A DNA stretch of 64,000 nucleotides from an uncultured Burkholderiales bacterium (GCA_903838355.1 CAILYC010000012.1:1-64000); one strand, 5' to 3'; counted from the stretch's first letter, positions 19,165 to 30,429 are shown. The notes: generated from the letters alone by a model not told the origin. Numbers and translations are program-made.

Positions 19165-20988
19165 TCAGGGCAAGTCCTCGGTGGCGATCCAGCGGGCGAC
19201 TTTTTCCGCGATGAGCAAGGTCGGGGCGTTGGTGTTGCCGCTGGTGATGGTGGGCATGGCCGAGGCGTCAACCACCCTCAGTCCCTCCAATCGGCCACCT
19301 TTGCCGTTTTGTACCCGGCAGTGGCTGTCGAGCACCGCCCCGGCTTGCCCGAGAGGACCCATGCGGGCGGTGCCCACCGGGTGAAAAATCGTGGTGCCAA
19401 TGTCGCCGGCGAGTTTGGCCAAATCGGCGTCGCTTTGGTACTGAACCCCAGGTTTGTATTCTCGCGGCTTGAAGGGCTTCAAGGCCTCTTGCGCCATGAT
19501 CTTGCGTGTCAAGCGCAAAGACGTGGCCGCAATGCTGAGGTCCTCGGGGGTGCTCAAGTAGTTGGGGGCAATGAGCGGGGCGTCTTGGAAGTCGGGGCTC
19601 TTGAGTTTGACGCTACCTCTGGAGCTCGGGTTTAAATTGCACACGCTTGCGGTGATCGCATTGAAATCGTGGAGCGGCTCGCCAAAAGCGTCCAAGCTCA
19701 AAGGCTGAACGTGGTATTCCAAATTGGGCCAGGCCTGGGTTTCATCGCTTTTTGTGAACACCCCCAATTGCGAGGGCGACATGCTCAAGGGCCCGCTTTG
19801 GTGCAAGGCATATTCCAAGCCCATGATGGCTTTGCCCCACCAAGAGCGTGCCATGGTGTTCAAGGTGCGGGTGCCCTCGACTTCATACACCGCCCGAATT
19901 TGCAAATGGTCTTGCAAGTTCTCGCCCACACCGGGCAGATCAACCTCGACGGCAATCCCCAGGGCGCTCAATTCGGCGCCCTTGCCTATCCCTGAGAGCT
20001 GCAAAATTTGTGGACTGCCGATGCTGCCCGCACTCAAGATCACTTCTCGGCGTGCGCGCACCTGAACCCGTTCTTTGCCGTCAAAGACCTCCACCCCGGT
20101 GCAGCGCTGAGCGCCATTGTCGGTGTGGGTGAGTAAAAGTCGGGTGACTTGCGCGCGGGTCCACATTTCAAAGTTGGCGCGGGCATAGCACGTGGGGCGC
20201 AAAAACGCTTTGGCGGTGTTCCAGCGCCAGCCCTTGTGTTGATTGACCTCAAAATATCCCACACCCTCGTTGTTGCCGGTATTGAAGTCGTGCGTGGCGG
20301 GGATGCCACTTTGGACACAAGCGGCGGCAAAGGCATCCAAAACGGGCCACTGCAGTCGCTGCTTGTCCACGCGCCATTCGTGGCCAGCGCCGCGGTGGGC
20401 CAAGAGGGCGTTGTAGGCCTGGGCTGCGCCCAATTCGTTCAACTCGTTCAATTCGTCCAATGCGCCCAAGCCGACTGGACTTGGCACAGGGTGAGGTGCT
20501 GGGTGAGGTGCAGGGTTTAAGCCAGGGCTTGTTGTTTTGCGGCCAGGTTCAAGAGGGGCCTTGGCGCCATGCCATGGCGTTGTGCCCAGGAAATGGTCTT
20601 CATGGAATTTAAAGTCTTCCAAACACGTCTGCCAGCCCCAACTCGTGTCGCCAGTGAGTTCGGCCCAGTGGTCGTAGTCGCGCGACTGTCCACGCATGTA
20701 AATCATGCCGTTGATACTGGAGCACCCACCCAAGACCTTGCCCCTGGGATAGCGCAGCGAACGGCCATGAAGCCCCGCTTCGGGCTCGGTTTGGTAGAGC
20801 CAATCGGTGCGGGGGTTGCCTATGCAGTACAAATAGCCCACGGGGATGTGGATCCAGTGGTAGTCGTCTTTGCCACCGGCTTCTATGAGCAAGACCTTGA
20901 GGCTGGCGTTGGCACTCAAGCGGTTGGCCAAGAGGCAACCGGCAGAGCCCGCACCCACAATGATGTAGTCAAACTCCAGATCGTTCAT
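19165..20988 (-). CDS. GMC family FAD oxidoreductase (choline dehydrogenase-like)
   Basis: A 607-residue flavoprotein that would oxidise a primary alcohol. Seen: the FAD loop IIVGAGSAG near residue 8, the GMC signature RGKVLGGCSSINGMIYMRG, the active-site histidine in FHPVGTARMG and the SGNTNAPT C-terminal loop. The start at 20988 was chosen because the upstream extension is unlike the family. Between the conserved GTTPWHG and EWRVDKQ blocks there is an insertion of about 40 residues made of Pro/His and Asp-Glu-Leu-Asn repeats, encoded by short tandem repeats. The true substrate is unknown. It lies downstream of mmsA on the same strand, so a link to alcohol or branched-chain catabolism is possible. 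Confidence 0.9.
   Translation of the reverse strand: MNDLEFDYIIVGAGSAGCLLANRLSANASLKVLLIEAGGKDDYHWIHIPVGYLYCIGNPRTDWLYQTEPEAGLHGRSLRYPRGKVLGGCSSINGMIYMRGQSRDYDHWAELTGDTSWGWQTCLEDFKFHEDHFLGTTPWHGAKAPLEPGRKTTSPGLNPAPHPAPHPVPSPVGLGALDELNELNELGAAQAYNALLAHRGAGHEWRVDKQRLQWPVLDAFAAACVQSGIPATHDFNTGNNEGVGYFEVNQHKGWRWNTAKAFLRPTCYARANFEMWTRAQVTRLLLTHTDNGAQRCTGVEVFDGKERVQVRARREVILSAGSIGSPQILQLSGIGKGAELSALGIAVEVDLPGVGENLQDHLQIRAVYEVEGTRTLNTMARSWWGKAIMGLEYALHQSGPLSMSPSQLGVFTKSDETQAWPNLEYHVQPLSLDAFGEPLHDFNAITASVCNLNPSSRGSVKLKSPDFQDAPLIAPNYLSTPEDLSIAATSLRLTRKIMAQEALKPFKPREYKPGVQYQSDADLAKLAGDIGTTIFHPVGTARMGPLGQAGAVLDSHCRVQNGKGGRLEGLRVVDASAMPTITSGNTNAPTLLIAEKVARWIATEDLP
20431..20516. repeat. Two short tandem repeats inside the GMC oxidoreductase gene
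   Basis: A 9-bp unit (CAATTCGTT-like) occurs about three times at 20431-20460, and a 12-bp GGGTGAGGTGCT-like unit occurs about two and a half times near 20489-20516. Both keep the reading frame and encode DELNELNELG and NPAPHPAPHPVPSP. Confidence 0.85.
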
Positions 20989-21081
20989 GGCGCAGTCCGT
21001 TGATGCGGCGCAATGCAGGAGCGCCGTGACCCCAGGCCCAAAGCCCAAGACCCAGAGCCCAAAACCCCACGCTCTTGGGCT

Positions 21082-22608
21082 TCATTGGGAGGTGGGCATG
21101 ACAAATTCAGCGCCCAAGGGGGTGCCCTGGGGCCAGCGTTGCATGATGCTTTTTTGTTTTGTGTAAAAGCGCACACCCTCTTCCCCGTAGGCGTGCGTGT
21201 CACCAAAGAGGGAGCGCTTCCAGCCGCCAAAGCCGATCCAGGCCATGGGCACCGGAATGGGCACGTTGATCCCGACCATGCCGACTTGGATGCGACGGGA
21301 GAATTCGCGCGCCACGTGGCCCTCTCGGGTGAAGACGCTCACACCATTGCCAAATTCGTGGGCATTGATGAGCTCTATGGCCGCCTCCAGATGGGGCACG
21401 TGCACACAGACCAACACCGGGCCAAAAATCTCTTCTTGGTAAATCCGCATCGAAGGCGTCACTTGGTCAAACAACGTGCCTCCCAACCAAAACCCATGTT
21501 CACAATACTCGCCGGCGGCTTTGGGGTCAAAGCTTCGGCCATCGACCAAGAGCTTGGCGCCTTCTTGGACACCCAGATCGATGTAGCCGCTGATGCGCTC
21601 TTTGGCCGCGCGGCTCACTATGGGGCCCATCTCCGCATCCAAGTTCTCACCGTCTTTGATTTTCAGGGCCCGTGTGCGCTCAATGAGTTTTGGCATGATT
21701 TTGGCGCCCACGTCGCCCACCAGGACGGCAACACTGATGGCCATGCAGCGCTCGCCGGCTGAACCATAGGCGCTCCCGATCAAGGCGTCCACCGCTTGCA
21801 CGAGGTCCGCGTCGGGCATCACCACCATGTGGTTTTTGGCCCCTCCCAGGGCTTGCACCCGTTTGCCCAGTTGAGCACCCATTTGATACAGGTGGTGGGC
21901 AATCGGGGTGGAGCCGACAAAGCTCAAAGCGTGCACTCCCGGGTGCTGCATGAGGGCTTCAACCACATCTTTGTCGCCTTGGACGACGCTGAAAACCCCA
22001 TCCGGTAGACCTGCTTCTTGGAGCAACTTGGCCATCATGAGAGAGGGCGTGGGGTCCAAGGGGCTGGGTTTCAAAATGAAGGCATTGCCGCAAGCCAGCG
22101 CCACAGGGAACATCCACATGGGGACCATGACGGGGAAGTTGAAGGGGGTCACCCCAGCAACCACCCCGAGGGGCTGGCGCAGGGACCAGTTGTCGATGCC
22201 GGTGGAGACTTGGTCGGTGTGGTCGCCCTTGAGGAGCTGCGGGATGCCGCAGGCAAACTCGACGATGTCAATGCCGCGCGAGACCTCGCCTTGGGCGTCG
22301 GTGAAGACTTTGCCGTGTTCGGCCGTGATCGCGTGGGCGATCTCGTCTTTGTGCGCGTTCAAGAGCTCCAAAAAGCGAAACAGCACTCGGGCGCGCCGGA
22401 TGGGGGGCATCTCCCCCCAAGCGACTTGGGCTTTTTGCGCCGCCAAAACGGCGGCGTTCACATCCCTCGCGTCGCCCAAGACCACCTCTTTGCTCACCCG
22501 TCCACTGGCCGGGTGGTAGACCGCTTGTTTGCGCGCTGGCGGCGCTGGCGGCGTGTGCCCATGGATGAAGTGTTCAATCAAGGGCAGGTGTGGGGTGTGA
22601 CCTGTCAT
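21082..22608 (-). CDS. mmsA: CoA-acylating methylmalonate-semialdehyde dehydrogenase
   Basis: A 508-residue aldehyde dehydrogenase of the MmsA type, which converts methylmalonate or malonate semialdehyde plus CoA and NAD+ to propionyl- or acetyl-CoA in valine and inositol/beta-alanine breakdown. [27 protein letters not shown] and the catalytic Cys288 in GERCMAIS identify the family; GERCMA rather than GQ.C is typical of CoA-dependent members. The start at 22608 is preceded by AAAAGGAC. The first about 25 residues are Pro/His-rich and variable. The upstream SDR gene on the same strand is 234 bp away. Confidence 0.92.
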   Translation of the reverse strand: MTGHTPHLPLIEHFIHGHTPPAPPARKQAVYHPASGRVSKEVVLGDARDVNAAVLAAQKAQVAWGEMPPIRRARVLFRFLELLNAHKDEIAHAITAEHGKVFTDAQGEVSRGIDIVEFACGIPQLLKGDHTDQVSTGIDNWSLRQPLGVVAGVTPFNFPVMVPMWMFPVALACGNAFILKPSPLDPTPSLMMAKLLQEAGLPDGVFSVVQGDKDVVEALMQHPGVHALSFVGSTPIAHHLYQMGAQLGKRVQALGGAKNHMVVMPDADLVQAVDALIGSAYGSAGERCMAISVAVLVGDVGAKIMPKLIERTRALKIKDGENLDAEMGPIVSRAAKERISGYIDLGVQEGAKLLVDGRSFDPKAAGEYCEHGFWLGGTLFDQVTPSMRIYQEEIFGPVLVCVHVPHLEAAIELINAHEFGNGVSVFTREGHVAREFSRRIQVGMVGINVPIPVPMAWIGFGGWKRSLFGDTHAYGEEGVRFYTKQKSIMQRWPQGTPLGAEFVMPTSQ

Positions 22609-22842
22609 GGCGTAGTCCTTTTCTCTTTTTGATGTATCACGGGTTGAGCCTTGGGATTCAAGCCCCAAGGATGATGGCCAACAAAGCCTTGGTTGGATGC
22701 GGGGCATTGCGCGCCCTAGCTTAAACCAAGGGACTGAGAAACTCTATAGAAAGAAACCCAATGGACTGTGGCCAAGAGGCAAACCATGCAAACCATGCAA
22801 ACACGTCAAAAGCCCAGTGCTTTCAACCCATGAGCCGAATCT

Positions 22843-23598
22843 TTAGCGTGCGCCAGCAACGTCCAAGATGGAGCCCGTGCAGTAGCTCGAAGCATCGTTT
22901 AAAAACCACACAATGGCATGGGCCACCTCTTGTGCCGTGCCGGCTCTGCCCATGGGCATTTGGGGGGCCAAGTCGCGCACCCGGTTGGGCAGGCCGCCGC
23001 TGGCGTGGATCTCGGTGTCGATCATGCCGGGTCGCACGCCGTTCACCCGCACACCCTCAGCGGCCACCTCTTTGGCCAAACCGAGCGTCAAGCTGTCGAT
23101 GGCGCCTTTGCTCGCGGCGTAGTCCACGTATTGGGCGGCGCCGCCCAAGCGAGAGGCGGCAGAGCTTAAATTCACGATGCTGCCACCCTTGCCGCCGTGG
23201 CGCGTGCTCATTCGCAGAACGGCCTCTTTGCAGCACATGAAGGGTGAGACCACATTCAGGCGCATCATGCGCTCAACCCGAGCGAAGCTTAACTCGTCAA
23301 CGCGCGCGACTTGGTCGACGATGCCGGCGTTGTTGACCAAACCACGAAGGGGCCCGATGGCAGCAAACTCGCGGTCGATGTCAGCAAAAAGGCGCTGAAT
23401 CTCTTCTTGCTGGCTCACATCGGCTTGCAAGGCCACGGCCTGCCCACCGTGGGCCTTGATTTGATCCACCACGGCTTGGGCCTTGCCGGCTTGGGAGGCG
23501 AAGTTCACTGCCACGGCCCAGCCCGAACGGGCCGCCAATAACGCTGTTGCGGCACCAATGCCACGGCTCGCACCGGTGATCAAAACGACTGGGGTCAT
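22843..23598 (-). CDS. SDR family NAD(P)-dependent oxidoreductase
   Basis: A 251-residue classical short-chain dehydrogenase. Seen: TGASRGIG (8-15), NNAG (89-92) and the catalytic S145/S146, Y160 and K164 (YAASK). The C-terminal SSYCTGSILDVAGAR is typical. The closest characterised relatives are glucose 1-dehydrogenase/YgfF-like and 3-oxoacyl-ACP reductase-like enzymes, and the substrate cannot be fixed. It ends 12 bp before lipA begins on a map of the same strand, lipA lying upstream in transcription, so it may be read from the lip operon. Confidence 0.88.
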   Translation of the reverse strand: MTPVVLITGASRGIGAATALLAARSGWAVAVNFASQAGKAQAVVDQIKAHGGQAVALQADVSQQEEIQRLFADIDREFAAIGPLRGLVNNAGIVDQVARVDELSFARVERMMRLNVVSPFMCCKEAVLRMSTRHGGKGGSIVNLSSAASRLGGAAQYVDYAASKGAIDSLTLGLAKEVAAEGVRVNGVRPGMIDTEIHASGGLPNRVRDLAPQMPMGRAGTAQEVAHAIVWFLNDASSYCTGSILDVAGAR

Positions 23599-23610
23599 GG
23601 GGCTTATCCT

Positions 23611-24651
23611 TTAAAGAGGCTGGGGATGGGATGCTGAGCCCACTTGGCCCACTTGGCCCATTTGGCCCACTTGGTCCACTCGGTCCACTTGGCCTGCTTG
23701 TGAAGCATGGGCAGCATCGGCTTGACGATCCGCATGATAGCTCGATCTCACCATGGGGCCCACCGCGGCATGTTTGAAGCCCAAGGCATAGGCCTGCGCC
23801 TCAAAAGAACGGAAGGTGTCCGGGTGGACATAGCGGGCCACCGGCAGGTGATGAACACTGGGGGCGAGGTACTGGCCGAGGGTGAGCATGTCAATGCCGT
23901 GCGAGCGCATCTCATGCAGGGTTTGGACAATTTCTTCATCGCGCTCACCCAGGCCCACCATGAGGCCGCTTTTGGTGGGGATGTTGGGGTGCTGGGCCTT
24001 GAATTTTTTGAGCAAATTCAAACTGAAGTGGTAGTCGCTTCCGGGGCGCACCTGGGCGTAAAGCCGTGGCACCGTCTCCAAGTTGTGGTTCATGACATCG
24101 GGGGGGGCGCTGTTGAGGATGCCCAGGGCGCGGTCGTCACGACCCCGAAAATCGGGCACCAAGATTTCAATTTGGGTTTGCGGAGAGAGAACCCGGATTC
24201 TTTCGATGCACTGCACAAAGTGTTGGCTGCCCCCGTCTCTCAAGTCGTCTCGGTCAACGCTTGTGATCACCACGTATTTCAATTTCAAGGCCGCCACGGT
24301 TTGGGCCAAATGCTCCGGCTCCAATGGGTCGAGGGGGTCAGGGCGGGCGTGACCCACATCGCAAAATGGGCAGCGCCGTGTGCACTTGTCGCCCATGATC
24401 ATGAAGGTGGCGGTGCCCGATCCAAAGCATTCGCCAATGTTGGGGCAAGAGGCCTCTTCGCACACGGTCACGAGTTTGTTGCTGCGCAAAATGTCTTTGA
24501 TCTCGTAAAACCGCGATCCCGTCGAGGCCGCTTTCACGCGGATCCAGTCGGGTTTTTGAAGAACCTCGAGTGCGCCTTGCACCTTGATGGGAATCTTGGA
24601 GAGCTTCGCCTGGGCTTTTTGTTTGACGCTGGGGTCGTAGGGTGCGGTCAT
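23611..24651 (-). CDS. lipA: Lipoyl synthase
   Basis: A 346-residue radical SAM enzyme that inserts two sulfurs into the octanoyl chain on lipoyl domains. The auxiliary cluster cysteines C64, C69 and C75 ([12 protein letters not shown]) and the radical SAM CxxxCxxC (C90, C94, C97) are present, as is the C-terminal RSSYHAD whose serine ligates the auxiliary cluster. After this motif the protein goes on for about 35 residues of Gln-Val-Gly repeats (positions about 320-340) encoded by a 9-bp tandem repeat, longer than normal LipA. It works with LipB just upstream. Confidence 0.96.
   Translation of the reverse strand: MTAPYDPSVKQKAQAKLSKIPIKVQGALEVLQKPDWIRVKAASTGSRFYEIKDILRSNKLVTVCEEASCPNIGECFGSGTATFMIMGDKCTRRCPFCDVGHARPDPLDPLEPEHLAQTVAALKLKYVVITSVDRDDLRDGGSQHFVQCIERIRVLSPQTQIEILVPDFRGRDDRALGILNSAPPDVMNHNLETVPRLYAQVRPGSDYHFSLNLLKKFKAQHPNIPTKSGLMVGLGERDEEIVQTLHEMRSHGIDMLTLGQYLAPSVHHLPVARYVHPDTFRSFEAQAYALGFKHAAVGPMVRSSYHADRQADAAHASQAGQVDRVDQVGQMGQVGQVGSASHPQPL
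23639..23698. repeat. 9-bp tandem repeat in the 3' end of lipA
   Basis: Six to seven units of a CCCACTTGG-like 9-mer with single-base variants. It is in frame and adds the [14 protein letters not shown] tail to LipA. Confidence 0.9.
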
Positions 24652-24706
24652 GGGGATGTCTGGTTGAGGTTTGGCAAACTTGCACCGTTCACCGTGTCGG
24701 GTGGGG

Positions 24707-25432
24707 CTAGGCGGCCAAATGAAGGGCGAGCTTTTGGGCCCAATCCTGGGCCACCTGGGCTGAATTTAACACGAGGCCCAAATGGCGCAAATCCGTGACC
24801 TGAAGACCTGGGTGGCCACAGGGGTGAATGGCGCCAAACGGTGCCAAATCCATGGCCACGTTCAAAGCCACGCCATGGTAGGTGCAGTGGCGCGAGACTT
24901 TGATGCCAAGGGCTGCAATTTTGGCCAAACCCGCAAAGTTCACCCCAGGGGGGTCGACCAAGGGGTGGCCCGTGTCTTGCCACCGTTGCAACAGGGTTGG
25001 CCAGGTGGCGTGGCCCTGAGGGTCTTGGGGGTTGGCATAGACCCCTGGTGCGCCAGGCACCCGGTAGGCACTCAGCCCCCAAGCATTGAGGCACTTGATG
25101 ACAGACTCTTCCAAGCGATGGACGTATTCTTTGACAAAGTAGCCCCGCCGTGCCAGATCGAGCAAAGGGTAAGCCAGGACTTGCCCAGGCCCGTGGTAGG
25201 TGATTTGACCGCCACGGTTGGTTTGTACCAAGGAAAACCCAAGGTCTTGGTGCAAATCCTCACGGTGCCCAGAAAGCCCCAAGGTGTAGACAGGCGGGTG
25301 CTCACAAATCCAAAGCTCATCTGGGGTGTTTGGGCCTCGCGCCAAGGTGAAGTCCTGCATGGCCTTGAGCGTGGCGCCGTAGTCGACCGTCCCCAAGTGT
25401 TTGATCTGCAAAGGAGGCGACGCGCCCAGCAC
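24707..25432 (-). CDS. lipB: Octanoyl-ACP:protein N-octanoyltransferase
   Basis: A 241-residue LipB that moves octanoate from ACP to lipoyl domains, the step before LipA. The [11 protein letters not shown] motif, the [10 protein letters not shown] segment with the conserved lysine region, and HPCGH with the catalytic cysteine are visible. The start used here is the GTG at 25432, which has no clear ribosome binding site, so a nearby TTG could be the real start. Leucine- and proline-rich spacer residues near the centre look slightly expanded. It lies between DUF493 and lipA. Confidence 0.93.
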   Translation of the reverse strand: MLGASPPLQIKHLGTVDYGATLKAMQDFTLARGPNTPDELWICEHPPVYTLGLSGHREDLHQDLGFSLVQTNRGGQITYHGPGQVLAYPLLDLARRGYFVKEYVHRLEESVIKCLNAWGLSAYRVPGAPGVYANPQDPQGHATWPTLLQRWQDTGHPLVDPPGVNFAGLAKIAALGIKVSRHCTYHGVALNVAMDLAPFGAIHPCGHPGLQVTDLRHLGLVLNSAQVAQDWAQKLALHLAA

Positions 25433-25470
25433 GTTGGGGCAGGCCTGTGCAGCTGGGGCGGCGTTGCGCT

Positions 25471-25740
25471 TCAGAGCACCACCTTCACCATGGGGTGGGT
25501 GGACAAGGTTTGGTAAAGGGCATCGAGCTGCTCGCGACTGGTGGCACGAACCGTGAGGGTCACCCCGAGGTACTTGCCCGTCGAGCTTTCTCTGAGCTCC
25601 ACGGTTCGAGCATCAAAGTGGGGGTCAAACGACTCGGCAATTTGTGTCAAGGTGTGGACAAAATGGTCAACTTTGGGGCCCATGACCTTGATGGGAAAGT
25701 CACTGGGGTACTCAATCAGAGATTCTTTGGAGTCGGTCAT
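25471..25740 (-). CDS. DUF493 (YbeD) family protein
   Basis: An 89-residue member of the DUF493/YbeD family, a small ferredoxin-like fold of unknown biochemical role that is usually found beside lipB. YPSDFPIKVMG at the N-terminus and the C-terminal LYQTLSTHPMVKVVL are diagnostic. The ATG at 25740 matches the family start. It is likely the first gene of DUF493-lipB-lipA. Confidence 0.9.
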   Translation of the reverse strand: MTDSKESLIEYPSDFPIKVMGPKVDHFVHTLTQIAESFDPHFDARTVELRESSTGKYLGVTLTVRATSREQLDALYQTLSTHPMVKVVL

Positions 25741-26079
25741 GGTGTTGGCAATGAAAATCGTTGAGAACCTTAGAGAATCTGGCCGAGCTGCAAGCCGGCA
25801 AACTTGAAGTGGGCTTTTGGCAAGCATTGCCGCCGTGCAAAGGGCTCATGGGGGGGCTATTATTGCAGGACGCGCGAGAAAATAAGAAATTGGACGGGGC
25901 TCGCCAGGCCCTTGGTTTTTCCTTTACAATCTTGAATTGCATAATTTTCAGGAAGTCTTGGGGCCAATCGACGTCATCAACTTGGGGTTTACTCTAGGTC
26001 CTGGCGCCAAGCGCTGAATTGCGCGTTGGAGCGTTTTGCCAACTTGCCAAAGACTTGACTGAAAAAAATTAGTTTGCAC
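25741..26079. other. Divergent control region between DUF493-lipB-lipA and the ATP synthase operon
   Basis: A 339-bp gap without a credible gene. It should carry promoters in both directions. TACAAT and CATAAT hexamers lie at about 25923-25948 on the plus strand, but neither has a well-spaced -35 partner, so I do not call a promoter. Confidence 0.5.
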
Positions 26080-26586
26080 ATGGACAACAACAAAGCAGCT
26101 CATGCGAATGAGTGGGACGCCGAGGAGCCTTTACCGGTGCCTTGGACGGCCGAGCAAGTTCAAGCCCTTCGTGAGAAAGACCCGGTGTTTTCCATCACGA
26201 CGGTGCTGTTTCTTCAAGCGTGTTTGGGGCTTTTGTTGACGGCGCTCATCTGGCTCTTGACGCAGCGATTGAACTTTGCTTGGTCGGCGGGCTACGGGGT
26301 GTTGGTGGTGTTTTTACCGTCTCTCATCTTTGCCAAAGGTTTGGCACGCTCCCATCAGGCGCAAGACCCTGGCTCGGCCATGAGGGGATTTTTTGTTTGG
26401 GAATTTGTGAAACTCATGATGATGATTGGCTTATTGGCCTTGTCGTCCTTCCTGAGTGGTTTGAATTGGTTGCTGATGCTCTTGGGCATGGCCATCACGA
26501 TGAAAGTGTATTGGATTTGCATGTGGCGGTACAAGTCTGCCAAGGCAATGAACCAGTTTGTGGATCGAAACGTTTTAAAACAGTGA
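26080..26586 (+). CDS. atpI: ATP synthase protein I
   Basis: A 168-residue membrane protein with four hydrophobic segments, placed first in the atp operon. AtpI assists assembly of the c-ring. The charged N-terminus (about 40 residues) and a C-terminal MKVYWICMWRYK segment fit the betaproteobacterial form. The ATG at 26080 was preferred to a TTG two codons earlier. atpB begins six bases after the stop. Confidence 0.85.
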   Translation: MDNNKAAHANEWDAEEPLPVPWTAEQVQALREKDPVFSITTVLFLQACLGLLLTALIWLLTQRLNFAWSAGYGVLVVFLPSLIFAKGLARSHQAQDPGSAMRGFFVWEFVKLMMMIGLLALSSFLSGLNWLLMLLGMAITMKVYWICMWRYKSAKAMNQFVDRNVLKQ

Positions 26587-26592
26587 ACAAAA

Positions 26593-27462
26593 ATGACTGC
26601 TGAAAATTCCACTGAGCATGTGCTGACAGCGGGTGACTACATTGGCCACCATCTGACCCACTTGCAAAACAAAACCATGTCGGGGATTGTTGACTTCTCT
26701 GTTTACAACATGGATTCGGTGTTTTGGTCGATTCTGATCGGTGTGGTGGGCTCCTTCGTGTTGTGGCGTGCCGCGCGTGCCAGCTCCTCGGGTGTGCCCG
26801 GACGCTTTCAAGCGGCGGTTGAAATTTTGGTTGAACTCGTGGACTCCCAGGCCAAAGGCATTGTGCACAATGCGCAAAGTCGCAAGTTGGTCTCCCCGTT
26901 GGCGCTCTCGGTCTTTGTCTGGATCTTTTTGATGAACGCCATGGACTTGTTGCCGGTTGATTTCCTTCCGCAATTGTGGGCCTGGTACTACGAGGCCACC
27001 GGTCAAGAGGTGCACCATGCCTATATGCGTGTTGTGCCCACGGCCGACCTCTCAACAGCGCTTGGGCTCTCGAGCGCCGTGCTCTTGGTGTGTTTGTTTT
27101 ACAACTTGAAGATCAAGGGTTTGGGCGGATGGCTGCACGAGCTCTTCACCGCCCCCTTTGGCAACCACCCGATTTTGTGGCCCATCAACTTTCTCATGCA
27201 AATGATTGAGTTTGCCGCCAAGACCGTGTCTCACGGCATGCGACTTTTTGGCAATATGTATGCCGGCGAGCTCTTTTTTATGCTCATCGCTTTGATGGGG
27301 TCCTATGCGGCCATGTCACTGTCAGGAATTTTGTTGCCCATTGGGCACATCATCGCGGGCTCAATTTGGGCCATCTTTCACATTTTGATTGTCACCTTGC
27401 AGGCGTTCATCTTTATGATGCTCACCTTGGTGTACGTCGGTCAAGCGCACGACGCGCATTGA
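26593..27462 (+). CDS. atpB: ATP synthase Fo subunit a
   Basis: A 289-residue polytopic membrane protein that forms the proton half-channels. The essential arginine is R217 in [20 protein letters not shown] and the C-terminal [20 protein letters not shown] helix are typical. It belongs to the Fo part of atpIBEFHAGDC. Confidence 0.97.
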   Translation: MTAENSTEHVLTAGDYIGHHLTHLQNKTMSGIVDFSVYNMDSVFWSILIGVVGSFVLWRAARASSSGVPGRFQAAVEILVELVDSQAKGIVHNAQSRKLVSPLALSVFVWIFLMNAMDLLPVDFLPQLWAWYYEATGQEVHHAYMRVVPTADLSTALGLSSAVLLVCLFYNLKIKGLGGWLHELFTAPFGNHPILWPINFLMQMIEFAAKTVSHGMRLFGNMYAGELFFMLIALMGSYAAMSLSGILLPIGHIIAGSIWAIFHILIVTLQAFIFMMLTLVYVGQAHDAH

Positions 27463-27514
27463 TTTGTACGAACTCGACACTCAAACCCTTTTTTTTTAAC
27501 ACCACAACTCTTAG

Positions 27515-27772
<258 letters not shown>

Positions 27773-27810
27773 GCTTGTTTGGTTTCACAAACTCATAGAA
27801 AGGCGTTGCC

Positions 27811-28281
27811 GTGAGCATAAATGCAACCCTCTTCATCCAAGCCATCGTCTTTGCGATTTTGGTGTGGTTCACGATGAAATTCGTGTGGCCACCCATCGTC
27901 GGGGCCTTGGATGAACGTGCTAAAAAAATCTCCGACGGCCTAGAAGCTGCGGAGAAAGCCAAATTTGAGCTGCACACGGCCACTCGCCATGCAGAGCAAG
28001 AAATGGCCAAGACCAAAGACCTCGCTGCGGCGCATTTTGCGGAAGCCGAAAAGCGCGCTCACTCCATCATCGAAGAGGCCAAGTCGCAAGCCGGTGTTGA
28101 GGCTCAGCGCATCATCGCCCAAGCCCGCGTCGAGGCCGAGCAACAGGTGCTGCAGGCCCGTGAAGCCCTTCGCGTGCAAGTCGCTCAGTTGGCCCTCAAA
28201 GGTGCTGAGCAGATCTTGCAAAAAGAAGTCAATGCCAGTGTGCACGCTCAGCTGCTCGAGCAGCTTCAAGCGCAACTCTAA
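27811..28281 (+). CDS. atpF: ATP synthase Fo subunit b
   Basis: A 156-residue stator subunit: one membrane helix (about 5-27), then a long Ala/Glu/Gln-rich helix that dimerises and reaches to subunit delta. The start is GTG at 27811, with AGAAAGG upstream. The length is standard. Confidence 0.95.
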   Translation: MSINATLFIQAIVFAILVWFTMKFVWPPIVGALDERAKKISDGLEAAEKAKFELHTATRHAEQEMAKTKDLAAAHFAEAEKRAHSIIEEAKSQAGVEAQRIIAQARVEAEQQVLQAREALRVQVAQLALKGAEQILQKEVNASVHAQLLEQLQAQL

Positions 28282-28303
28282 GACCTAAGCAAAAGGGACC
28301 GAC

Positions 28304-28840
28304 ATGGCTGAAATGGCAACACTTGCTCGACCTTATGCCGAGGCTTTGTTCAAGTCTTCTCAGGCCAAAAACACCTTGGAAGACACGCAAAGTTGGCTCG
28401 ATGAAATGGCCTTGGTGGCCCAAGATGAGCAGCTGCTGGACTTGGCCAAGAACCCGGCGGTCTCACGCGAGGCCTTGATGCAAGTCATCACCCGGGTGGG
28501 CAAGCACAGCTTGCCTCAAGAGGGTTTGAACTTTCTTCACGTCGTGATTGAGCACAAGCGCTTGGTCGCCATGGCCGAAATTGCCGAACAGTTCAGGGCG
28601 CATAAAAATGCCTTGGCCGGCGCATCGGACGCCACCATCGAGAGTGCTTATCCCATGGATGAGGTCACACTCTCAAACTTAAAAAAGGTCTTGGAGAAGA
28701 AATTCTCCAGACAATTAAACCTCGCCGTTGAGCTCTGCCCAGAGCTCATTGGTGGGGTCCGCGTTGTGGTGGGTGATGAGGTGTTTGATACCTCCGTCAA
28801 AGCCCGCTTAGAACACATGAAAGTCACGTTGACGGCTTGA
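28304..28840 (+). CDS. atpH: ATP synthase F1 subunit delta
   Basis: A 178-residue delta subunit that links the b dimer to the F1 head. The N-terminal [14 protein letters not shown] and the C-terminal [20 protein letters not shown] motifs are diagnostic. It lies between atpF and atpA, 22 and 50 bp away. Confidence 0.95.
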   Translation: MAEMATLARPYAEALFKSSQAKNTLEDTQSWLDEMALVAQDEQLLDLAKNPAVSREALMQVITRVGKHSLPQEGLNFLHVVIEHKRLVAMAEIAEQFRAHKNALAGASDATIESAYPMDEVTLSNLKKVLEKKFSRQLNLAVELCPELIGGVRVVVGDEVFDTSVKARLEHMKVTLTA

Positions 28841-28890
28841 GCCCTTGGGCGCAGGCGTTGACCTTTAACCACTCAAAAAAGGAAAGAGTC

Positions 28891-30429
28891 ATGCAACTCA
28901 ATCCCGCAGAAATTTCTGAACTGATCAAGAGCCAAATTGATGGCATGTCCACCCATGTGGACATTAAAAACCAAGGCACCGTGATCTCGGTGACCGATGG
29001 TATTTGTCGCATCCATGGCCTGTCGGACGTGATGCAAGGCGAAATGCTTGAGTTTCCCAACAACACCTTTGGTTTGGCGTTGAATTTGGAGCGTGACTCT
29101 GTGGGCGCTGTGATTTTGGGCGACTATGAGCACATCTCTGAAGGCGACACCGTCAAATGCACGGGTCGTATTTTAGAAGTGCCCGTCGGCCCCGAGTTGA
29201 TTGGCCGCGTGGTCAATGCCTTGGGCCATCCGATCGACGGCAAAGGCCCCATCAACGCCAAAATGACCGATGTGATCGAAAAAGTCGCCCCTGGCGTGAT
29301 CGCGCGTCAATCGGTGAGCCAGCCGATGCAAACCGGCTTGAAATCCATTGACTCGATGGTGCCCATCGGTCGCGGACAGCGCGAGTTGATCATTGGAGAC
29401 CGACAAACGGGCAAGACGGCGGTGGCCATTGACGCCATCATCAATCAAAAAGGTCAGCACATGACCTGTATTTATGTGGCGATTGGTCAAAAGGCGTCTT
29501 CCATCAAAAATGTGGTGCGTTCATTGGAAGCCGTGGGTGCCATGGACTACACCATTGTGGTGGCCGCCTCGGCCTCTGAGTCTGCGGCCATGCAGTATGT
29601 GTCGGCCTACTCGGGCTGCACCATGGGTGAATACTTCCGCGACCGCGGTGAAGATGCACTCATCATTTATGATGACCTCTCCAAGCAAGCCGTGGCCTAT
29701 CGCCAAGTGTCCTTGTTGCTGCGCCGCCCACCAGGGCGAGAGGCCTATCCTGGCGATGTGTTTTATTTGCACAGCCGTTTGCTCGAGCGCGCTGCTCGCG
29801 TGAACCCCGAATACGTGGAGGCCTTCACCAAGGGGGCGGTCAAAGGCAAGACGGGTTCGCTCACCGCGCTGCCCATCATTGAGACCCAAGCCGGTGACGT
29901 GTCGGCCTTCGTGCCCACCAACGTGATTTCCATCACCGATGGCCAGATCTTTTTGGAGACCAGCCTCTTCAATGCCGGCATTCGCCCCGCCATCAACGCC
30001 GGTATTTCGGTGTCACGCGTTGGCGGTGCCGCTCAAACCAAATTGGTCAAGAACCTCTCTGGGGGTATTCGGACCGACTTGGCGCAGTACCGTGAACTCG
30101 CGGCATTTGCCCAGTTTGCGTCTGACTTGGACGAGGCCACCCGCAAACAATTGGACCGCGGTGCACGCGTGACCGAGTTGCTCAAGCAAGCACAGTACAG
30201 CCCCTTGCCCGTCAGTTTGATGGGCGCAACACTCTTTGCTGTGAACAAGGGCTATTTGGACCACATCGAGGTGAAGCAAGTGCTTCACTTTGAGGCGGGT
30301 CTGCACCACCACTTGAAGTCCAACCATGCCGCATTGTTGGCCAAATTGGAAAGCGACAAAGCGATGGACAAAGAGGCCGAGGCCGAATTGACCAGCGCAC
30401 TTGAAGCCTTCAAGAAATCATTTGGCTAA
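28891..30429 (+). CDS. atpA: ATP synthase F1 subunit alpha
   Basis: A 512-residue non-catalytic nucleotide-binding subunit. The P-loop GDRQTGKT lies at 169-176. The open frame extends upstream to 28837, but the ATG at 28891 has AAGGAAAGAG before it and yields the usual [10 protein letters not shown]-terminus. Confidence 0.98.
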   Translation: MQLNPAEISELIKSQIDGMSTHVDIKNQGTVISVTDGICRIHGLSDVMQGEMLEFPNNTFGLALNLERDSVGAVILGDYEHISEGDTVKCTGRILEVPVGPELIGRVVNALGHPIDGKGPINAKMTDVIEKVAPGVIARQSVSQPMQTGLKSIDSMVPIGRGQRELIIGDRQTGKTAVAIDAIINQKGQHMTCIYVAIGQKASSIKNVVRSLEAVGAMDYTIVVAASASESAAMQYVSAYSGCTMGEYFRDRGEDALIIYDDLSKQAVAYRQVSLLLRRPPGREAYPGDVFYLHSRLLERAARVNPEYVEAFTKGAVKGKTGSLTALPIIETQAGDVSAFVPTNVISITDGQIFLETSLFNAGIRPAINAGISVSRVGGAAQTKLVKNLSGGIRTDLAQYRELAAFAQFASDLDEATRKQLDRGARVTELLKQAQYSPLPVSLMGATLFAVNKGYLDHIEVKQVLHFEAGLHHHLKSNHAALLAKLESDKAMDKEAEAELTSALEAFKKSFG

